NCBI GenBank assembly: GCA_938016235.1
Contig: CALLPU010000531.1
Span: 1 to 5,487 of the forward strand
Origin: an uncultured Granulosicoccus sp.
GTDB lineage: Bacteria > Pseudomonadota > Gammaproteobacteria > Granulosicoccales > Granulosicoccaceae
DNA: 5,487 nt
Direction: 5' to 3'
The position numbers and the translations under genes are program-made. The first letter of the stretch is position 1, and the number at the start of each line of letters is the position of its first letter. The notes beneath the pieces were generated by a model. That model had not been told where the DNA came from. It ran no database searches and saw only the letters and a program-made list of their open reading frames with translations. Shown here piece after piece: positions 1 through 4,042 of the stretch.

Positions 1-1
1 G

Positions 2-193
2 TTTTCATCCTTGCTGGTTCATGCAAGCCCTGCAAACATCTCACCGTATGATCGTACGATTGCGTATCTATCGTTGTGCCATGTTGATAATCACATCAGG
101 GCATTCAATCGCGAAGAGTGGATTGCCCACAGGGACTTCACCCCCATCACAGCGCTGGAAGATGATTGTCTATCAGAACTGGTGCCGGGTTAA
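2..193 (+). CDS. C-terminal fragment of a PhyH/EctD-type Fe(II)/2-oxoglutarate dioxygenase (5' end outside window)
   Basis: An open frame enters from the window edge and ends at TAA 191-193, giving the last 63 residues. The fragment matches the C-terminal signature of the phytanoyl-CoA dioxygenase family, which includes ectoine hydroxylase. A His in 'LVHASPANISPYDR' (codon 20-22) would be the third Fe(II) ligand, and the Arg 11 residues later (codon 53-55) would bind the 2-oxoglutarate carboxylate. The same His-x10-Arg spacing occurs in human PHYH and in EctD. The later 'EEWIAHRDFTPI' is typical of the bacterial EctD-like branch. Such enzymes are soluble, about 270-310 residues long, and hydroxylate small molecules or acyl substrates using O2 and 2-oxoglutarate. 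The HxD half of the iron site lies upstream of the window. The substrate cannot be told from this fragment; ectoine hydroxylase itself is not established. The stop overlaps that of the convergent gene. Confidence 0.8.
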   Translation, partial: FSSLLVHASPANISPYDRTIAYLSLCHVDNHIRAFNREEWIAHRDFTPITALEDDCLSELVPG

Positions 194-1272
194 TCTACAA
201 GCGTGGTTCTTCTGCGCATCGCTAGCAACAGTACGAGGCATACATTCCAGATAACCGACACCGCTCCACTGGCTGTTGAGATTCCGGTCGTTACATTGCC
301 GGTACTGACCACGGGGCTTTCTGAATCCGCCCCCGGCACTGGCGACTCCACGGCGATAGTCAGTGTTGCGGTGTTGTTGGTACCGTCTCTGTCTTCCTGA
401 TCCGCATTCGCCGATGCGTTGATAGCCAGATTCCTGCCTGCTTGAGTAGCGGTCAGCGACACACTCATAATGTGGCTTGCACCTGCCGGCAATTCCGGAA
501 AGCTGCAAATCAATTCTGGCAAGTCCGCCAGACACGATTCGGCCGAGACTATGGTCAATGGGGTTTGAGGCAGAACCAGGTTGACGGTGGGTTGCGTTGC
601 AGTCATGGAATTCTCAGCGTTGCTGAGAACCAATTCAATGTCAAATAACTCATTGACTAACACCGGCTGAGGCGAATTGCTCATTGACAATGCCAGGTCG
701 ATGTTTGCTGGTGTGGGCTCTGGGCTGGTCAGTTCTCCTACCGGTTCATCGGTGCTCTCAACGAGTTCCAAAGCTGTCCACCGACCTCGTGCATACGCTG
801 TTCCATTTCCCTCTGGAATCTTACCGTTGGTATTCGCCAGTGATTCAACGGCCAGAACAGCGCCGGCGGGTACGCTGATCGCTGGAAAGGTGTGACGTAC
901 CGCGGTGTAGTCCAGAGAGACTTCCGGATTGGTAGCCGTTCCCACCACAACGCCGTTGATCAGCAGTCGATACTCCGCTTCGCCATCGAGTTCAGCGAGA
1001 GCTACCAAGACAAAGTCGTGAATGGCAGGGCTGCCATCATAAACCACTTCAGCGCGCGCAAAGACGTCTCGATAGGCCGCATTAGCTGCATTGATGGCGA
1101 GTGATGGCCGTCCGGGTGCTTCTGAATAGTACGGTGCCAGCCCGGCGTCTATGACCGGAAAGTCGGTGGTTGCCTGATAGGTACGAGTGTCCGCAATAGC
1201 ACTCCAAGGACAGATTGCATATACCATCAGCGCCATTGTGATGACTTGACGAATCAGGGATTGTGTTTGCAT
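190..1272 (-). CDS. Secreted protein with DUF11-like repeat and C-terminal sorting-type tail
   Basis: This 360-residue protein has a Sec signal peptide: a basic start, a hydrophobic core at about 8-22 and an AIA|D cleavage site after residue 27. Residues about 28-172 form a predicted beta-rich domain with 'YRLLINGVVVG' and 'NGKIPEGNGTAYARGRW', which reminds me of carbohydrate-binding-like modules in marine secreted proteins; this is a weak memory-based likeness. A Pro/Glu linker (about 173-190) leads to a DUF11/CARDB-like immunoglobulin-type repeat (about 190-308). That repeat has the usual Cys pair (C247, C256) and ends in 'DQEDRDGTNNTATLTI', a typical DUF11 terminus. The tail has a hydrophobic segment (336-352), then RRR (353-355), resembling GlyGly-CTERM-type sorting signals although the motif before the helix is only Ser/Gly-rich. 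It is probably exported, then anchored or processed. The ATG has AAAGG (plus-strand 1284-1288) 11 nt upstream. Its function is unknown; a surface adhesin or matrix role is inference. Confidence 0.85.
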   Translation of the reverse strand: MQTQSLIRQVITMALMVYAICPWSAIADTRTYQATTDFPVIDAGLAPYYSEAPGRPSLAINAANAAYRDVFARAEVVYDGSPAIHDFVLVALAELDGEAEYRLLINGVVVGTATNPEVSLDYTAVRHTFPAISVPAGAVLAVESLANTNGKIPEGNGTAYARGRWTALELVESTDEPVGELTSPEPTPANIDLALSMSNSPQPVLVNELFDIELVLSNAENSMTATQPTVNLVLPQTPLTIVSAESCLADLPELICSFPELPAGASHIMSVSLTATQAGRNLAINASANADQEDRDGTNNTATLTIAVESPVPGADSESPVVSTGNVTTGISTASGAVSVIWNVCLVLLLAMRRRTTLVD

Positions 1273-1353
1273 GATGAAGTAGGCCTTTCTGCACTGATAC
1301 GAACGCCCGCTACCACTGCACGCTCATGGAAATTACCTGTTCAAGCAAAGCCA

Positions 1354-2412
1354 ATGCCATGCAGTTGGCCAGGAAGGTATACTCCGGTACCTTGCCTGAA
1401 CGTTGCCACATTTAATGTGATCACCCCATCGCCTGAAAAAGCCAGTGCTGCATCAGCCCAAGGATTACGGCTGGTACTCATCACCAATGGAATACGTCCG
1501 CTGACGGAGCGCTTTACAGATCTCCACGGAGCGCCGATGGGTGTCATTTCCTGGGATAGCAGCCGAGCGGGTGGCCTTGTTGAGCATGTTGCTCAATACA
1601 AATGGCTCGCACGGCTTTACGCGCTGCTTCGTCGGCGACGGTACGCGTCACTGTCCCATTTATGCCGTGAAAATCAACTGCGTTATGTGAGTATCGAAAA
1701 AAGCCAGCCTGATGTACTTGAACAGGTGTTATCTGACTGGAAGCCAGAGCTTGTCATCACATCAGGCTGCCCTATGGTGCCGGTGCATGCGCTCAGTAGC
1801 GTCCATCATGGTGGCATCAACCTTCATCCATCTCTGTTACCTGCATACCGTGGAGCTGATCCAATCGCGTGGCAGATCATTGATCAAGTATCGCATTTGG
1901 GTGTATCGGTTCACCGACTTAGCCAGAGCTATGACACGGGAACGATACTGGGACAAACCGAGCTACCCCGGCCGCAAGGAGTGAATCGCATTGATCTTGC
2001 CCGCACGCTGGAGGGAGACGTTGGATTCGAGCTGCTGAATCAGGTCATTGATAATCTGGTAGCGCCTGGAAATCTTACCGAAACGGTGCAGCCTGAAGCC
2101 AGCCCTACTCGTCAGGCAAAGAGACTGAGTCTCAACCTGATAGGCGATAGGTGGAAGCTGAACGACCTGAGTGCGAACTGTGTCTGGGACATACTCAAAT
2201 ACTACAACCAATGCCCCGATCAGTGGTTGAATCTTGAGGGTTGGCGTACTTCTTTTTCGTGGAGGCCTGTATCAATCCAGTACATTGATGGACATGAATC
2301 CGAGGAGCCCTCAAGCCACTGGCGTGTCACGCGAAAGGGATTCACCCTCTGTCTGGAAAACCCTTTCGCCATCATCACACTCCGCGCAGCGTTCCGCCGT
2401 AGAAATCGCTGA
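1354..2412 (+). CDS. Formyltransferase-family protein (Fmt/PurN/sugar-formyltransferase fold)
   Basis: The protein is 352 residues from ATG 1354 and should transfer a formyl group from 10-formyltetrahydrofolate to an amine. It shows the family core 'GINLHPSLLPAYRG' and, further on, 'YDTGTIL'. The catalytic triad is complete: N156, H158 and D194, with the N-to-D distance of 38 residues seen in E. coli PurN and Fmt. The Rossmann-like start is 'LRLVLITNGIRPL' rather than the housekeeping Fmt start (xxGTPxFA). The C-terminal part, with 'NQCPDQWLNLEGW', loosely recalls the Fmt C-terminal domain. It is therefore probably not the essential tRNA enzyme; a sugar or small-molecule N-formyltransferase is my inference, substrate unknown. 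The start is uncertain. ATG 1354 has only a weak upstream AAAG; GTG 1417 is closer to the conserved core but has no Shine-Dalgarno; TTG 1246 would overlap the divergent gene's signal-peptide codons. It is transcribed divergently from the secreted-protein gene. Confidence 0.82.
   Translation: MPCSWPGRYTPVPCLNVATFNVITPSPEKASAASAQGLRLVLITNGIRPLTERFTDLHGAPMGVISWDSSRAGGLVEHVAQYKWLARLYALLRRRRYASLSHLCRENQLRYVSIEKSQPDVLEQVLSDWKPELVITSGCPMVPVHALSSVHHGGINLHPSLLPAYRGADPIAWQIIDQVSHLGVSVHRLSQSYDTGTILGQTELPRPQGVNRIDLARTLEGDVGFELLNQVIDNLVAPGNLTETVQPEASPTRQAKRLSLNLIGDRWKLNDLSANCVWDILKYYNQCPDQWLNLEGWRTSFSWRPVSIQYIDGHESEEPSSHWRVTRKGFTLCLENPFAIITLRAAFRRRNR
1370..1398 (+). other. Bulged hairpin at the 5' end of the formyltransferase gene
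   Basis: CAGGAAGGTA (1370-1379) pairs with TACCTT (1388-1393) and CCTG (1395-1398), leaving one bulged G at 1394 and an 8-nt loop. The stem is 10 bp. No T-run follows, so it is not a standard terminator. If translation starts at GTG 1417 this is a structured leader; if it starts at ATG 1354 the hairpin is inside the coding sequence. Function is not known. Confidence 0.4.
1407..1424. promoter_or_regulatory. Overlapping palindromes CACATT-T-AATGTG and GTGATCAC
   Basis: Positions 1407-1419 read CACATTTAATGTG, a perfect 6-1-6 inverted repeat. It shares its last GTG with the 8-bp palindrome GTGATCAC (1417-1424), so three GTG/CAC half-sites are spaced along 18 bp. The pattern would suit a dimeric regulator near the divergent genes, and it overlaps a possible GTG start. 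Short palindromes also arise by chance, and this one may simply be coding sequence. Confidence 0.3.
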
Positions 2413-2415
2413 GAT

Positions 2416-2466
2416 TATTCTACTGTTTCCGTGGCGAATTCGTACTCGAGCACGTTGACTAGAATA
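2416..2466. repeat. Nested inverted repeats in the convergent intergenic region
   Basis: In the 115-bp gap between two convergent genes (2413-2527), TATTCTA (2416-2422) pairs with TAGAATA (2460-2466). Between them lie CGTG and CACG arms enclosing the palindromes CGAATTCG and CTCGAG. The position suits a bidirectional transcription end, but neither strand shows the T-run of an intrinsic terminator after the stem. The rest of the gap holds nothing else I can recognise, apart from a short T-run near 2517-2521 without a stem before it. Confidence 0.25.
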
Positions 2467-2527
2467 GGGCGCAGAGGGTGACTTTCAGCTGTATTGAATC
2501 AGGCCGTATGGATGCGTTTTTCTCATA

Positions 2528-2959
2528 TTACGTTTGATGGCTTTCTTTGGCAGGCCACCAAAGTGGACCAACCGCGAGTAGCAAAACGATCACATTGAAA
2601 AGAACATTGCTTGTATTTCCGGAAGTAATTGAACCGGCGCTATCGAGAAAGAACCACGCCAGTACACCTGCCAGAACACTACGCCTGACCCCTTCAGGTG
2701 CAAGCTCGTATACCTTGCCGGACAGACACCAGATCATGACACCCCAACCAAAGAGAAAGCCGCCCGTGAGTGCTGATAGAAACCGAGTATCCTCCGAGCT
2801 GTAAGACGACATGCCGTCAATCGGCCAACTGAGCAGATCTAGCGTGAACCTTGCTGGTTCTGCCGTTGCTTCCATGGTGCCGAGGAAGAAAATGGGGCCA
2901 AAGCTGCCAACAACGATGGCGGTCACTTTCAACCAGTTTTTGTGATCTAGTATCTTCAT
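2528..2959 (-). CDS. Small integral membrane protein of unknown function (four predicted helices)
   Basis: The 143-residue protein has no separate soluble domain. Hydrophobic segments lie at about 9-28, 60-80, 93-108 and 118-136. The first is followed by a polar stretch (about 29-59) with 'TMEATAEPARFTLDLLSWP'. Notable residues include 'GGFLFGWGVMIW' in helix 2, the basic 'EGVRRS' before helix 3, and 'FFLDSAGSITSGN' between helices 3 and 4, where an Asp and several small polar residues could sit within the membrane. I do not recognise a named family, though the sequence is regular enough to look conserved. The ATG is preceded by GGTGG (plus-strand 2967-2971) 7 nt upstream, which supports this start. 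The gene is divergent from an XRE/MmyB-type regulator with a palindrome between them, so control by that regulator is likely (inference). It probably sits in the inner membrane. Confidence 0.75.
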   Translation of the reverse strand: MKILDHKNWLKVTAIVVGSFGPIFFLGTMEATAEPARFTLDLLSWPIDGMSSYSSEDTRFLSALTGGFLFGWGVMIWCLSGKVYELAPEGVRRSVLAGVLAWFFLDSAGSITSGNTSNVLFNVIVLLLAVGPLWWPAKESHQT

Positions 2960-2988
2960 GAATAAACCACCGTTATTAGAGGTGACTC

Positions 2989-3017
2989 AGTAAACTCCAC
3001 TTTCAGAGCCTAATCAA
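2989..3017 (-). promoter_or_regulatory. Candidate sigma-70 promoter of the membrane-protein gene
   Basis: Read on the minus strand, TTGATT (plus 3012-3017) and TTTACT (plus 2989-2994) are separated by exactly 17 nt. Each matches four of six consensus bases (TTGACA, TATAAT). The -10 element is about 30 nt upstream of the ATG at 2959. The perfect palindrome at 3018-3032 abuts the -35 element, which fits regulation of this promoter by the divergent regulator. The assignment is by eye only. Confidence 0.35.
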
Positions 3018-3032
3018 TTACCTGGCAGGTAA
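3018..3032. promoter_or_regulatory. Perfect palindrome TTACCTG-G-CAGGTAA, likely operator
   Basis: Seven-base arms TTACCTG and CAGGTAA are perfectly complementary around one central G. The site lies in the 107-bp gap between the divergent membrane-protein and XRE-regulator genes, 34 bp before the regulator's ATG and directly beside the candidate -35 of the membrane-protein gene. XRE-type helix-turn-helix proteins bind such short palindromes as dimers and often autoregulate. Binding by the neighbouring regulator is inferred from position. Confidence 0.6.
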
Positions 3033-3047
3033 GTGTTGCGACTATTC

Positions 3048-3053
3048 AGGAGG
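3048..3053 (+). promoter_or_regulatory. Shine-Dalgarno AGGAGG of the XRE regulator
   Basis: This is a full-consensus ribosome binding site, but it sits 13 nt before ATG 3067, which is longer than optimal. An in-frame CTG at 3061 lies 7 nt downstream, an ideal distance. Translation may start at CTG, adding two residues, or at the ATG with long spacing. Confidence 0.6.
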
Positions 3054-3066
3054 ATACTGTCTGCAC

Positions 3067-3822
3067 ATGAACCCATTTTCTCAATCCCTGAAACGCTGGC
3101 GCCAGTCGCGGCGCCTTAGTCAGCTTGAACTAGCGGGTATGGCGAATGTTTCCGCGAGGCATATTTCGTTTCTCGAAACCGGGAGGGCGCGTCCTAGTCG
3201 TGAGATGGTTGGGCGGCTGGCTGACTCGTTGCACTTGCCATTGGTGGAACATAACCAGATGCTAGTCCATGCAGGCTTTGCTACACGTTATGTAGCACGC
3301 CAATGGAGCGATCCCGATATGGCCCTCATTCGTGCTTCTCTGGATCACACATTAGTACAGCATGATCCTTATCCCGCGATGGCTCTGGACAGACTCTGGA
3401 GCATCAAGCAGATGAATATCGCAGCAACTGGGTTATTCGAACCTGTTGGAATAACTGTTGGCAGTAGTTTGCTGGACTGGGTAATGAGCGAAACGCCCGC
3501 CGAGCATATTGACAACTGGCCTGCTGTTGCCCACCATTTATTTAAGCGCTTACGAACTGAAAGCATAGCGCTAGGCGGAGTACCCGAACTTGACGAGGTG
3601 GCTGACCATTTGTTTAGTCAAGCTATCGCGTTACCTGAACCATCAGGTCCTGTTGTACCGACGGTATTTAACGCTGGACAGTTCAAATTGTCACTGTTTA
3701 CAACAATCGCGCATTTTGGCACGCCGGAAGATCTGTTCCTCGATGACTTGAAAATCGAATTGTTCTTTCCTGCCAATGATGAGTCTAGAGACTGGCTTTT
3801 GTCTTTGGGTAGAGGAATCTGA
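3067..3822 (+). CDS. XRE-family transcriptional regulator with MmyB-like ligand-binding domain
   Basis: The 251-residue cytoplasmic protein has an N-terminal helix-turn-helix of the Cro/C1 type (about 7-60): 'LKRWRQSRRLSQLELA' followed by 'VSARHISFLETGRARPSREMV', where the second helix would read DNA. After a linker, residues about 99-250 match the MmyB-like C-terminal domain. 'PYPAMALDRLWSI' opens it, and 'FTTIAHFGTPEDLFLDDLKI' with 'ELFFPANDESRDWL' is its typical end. MmyB of Streptomyces is an activator of methylenomycin synthesis, and structures of this domain class suggest a fatty-acid-like ligand; the ligand here is unknown. The length is close to the family norm and no key segment is missing. 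It is divergent from the small membrane-protein gene across a gap with a perfect palindrome, so autoregulation and control of that gene are likely (inference). ATG 3067 was chosen; CTG 3061 is possible. Confidence 0.9.
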   Translation: MNPFSQSLKRWRQSRRLSQLELAGMANVSARHISFLETGRARPSREMVGRLADSLHLPLVEHNQMLVHAGFATRYVARQWSDPDMALIRASLDHTLVQHDPYPAMALDRLWSIKQMNIAATGLFEPVGITVGSSLLDWVMSETPAEHIDNWPAVAHHLFKRLRTESIALGGVPELDEVADHLFSQAIALPEPSGPVVPTVFNAGQFKLSLFTTIAHFGTPEDLFLDDLKIELFFPANDESRDWLLSLGRGI

Positions 3823-3833
3823 CTACGATTCCT
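3813..3833 (+). other. Hairpin spanning the stop codon of the XRE regulator gene
   Basis: AGGAATC (3813-3819) and GATTCCT (3827-3833) form a perfect 7-bp stem around a 7-nt loop that begins with the TGA stop (3820-3822). A partly overlapping symmetry follows: GATTC, then CTGCAG, then GAATC (3827-3844). No T-run follows the stem, so it is not a classic intrinsic terminator. It could protect the 3' end or weakly end transcription. Confidence 0.35.
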
Positions 3834-3883
3834 GCAGGTGAATCTATTTGAGAAATGGTCCGCTCTGGATCTGTTTCATGATT

Positions 3884-4010
3884 GTTCAAGTGCGAAGATT
3901 ACCATCTATCCGAATCAGCTATATTTTGTCGATAAGTTAACGGAATATTAAAACTGTAAATATATGCAGTATTAGTGGTGAGAATCAATCCAACCGATAG
4001 CGTTCAAGTG
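3884..4010 (+). repeat. Direct repeat GTTCAAGTG in the gap before the HNH gene
   Basis: The 9-mer GTTCAAGTG occurs at 3884-3892 and again at 4002-4010, 118 bp apart, in the non-coding stretch 3823-4042. The second copy runs into GTTA-AAA-TAAC (4010-4020), a small inverted repeat just before the ribosome binding site. No mobile element is seen between the copies. They could be regulator half-sites or chance. Confidence 0.25.
3926..3966 (+). promoter_or_regulatory. AT-rich region with weak promoter candidates for the HNH gene
   Basis: TTGTCG (3926-3931) and TAAACT (3949-3954) are 17 nt apart, each matching four of six consensus bases. An alternative pair is TTAACG (3937-3942) and TATATG (3961-3966) with an 18-nt spacer. 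The stretch is the most AT-rich of the window. A promoter somewhere here is reasonable because the HNH gene starts a new transcription unit, but the exact boxes are uncertain. Confidence 0.25.
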
Positions 4011-4042
4011 TTAAAATAACGCATCAATGGGAGCACAGATTC

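Noticed and set aside
2..193. Ectoine hydroxylase as a specific name for the dioxygenase fragment
   Set aside because: Only the shared C-terminal iron/2-oxoglutarate motif is visible. No ectoine synthesis gene is in the window, so only the family call is supported.
173..535. Minus-strand open frame of 120 codons at the end of the secreted-protein gene
   Set aside because: It overlaps the well-supported secreted-protein gene in another frame, has Arg/Gly/Ser-rich low-quality composition, and has no start context or recognisable motif.
1246..1353. TTG 1246 as start of the formyltransferase
   Set aside because: It would add 36 non-conserved residues, overlap the signal-peptide codons of the divergent gene, remove the intergenic promoter space, and has no Shine-Dalgarno.
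1417..1424. CRP-type site at GTGATCAC
   Set aside because: A CRP site needs TGTGA and TCACA with a 6-bp spacer; here the half-sites touch and the second lacks the final match.
3813..3833. Intrinsic terminator after the XRE gene
   Set aside because: The stem has low GC content and is followed by GCAGGTGAATC, not a T-run.
3884..4010. The 9-bp direct repeats as target-site duplication of an insertion element
   Set aside because: There are no terminal inverted repeats or transposase between them, and 118 bp is too short for an autonomous element.
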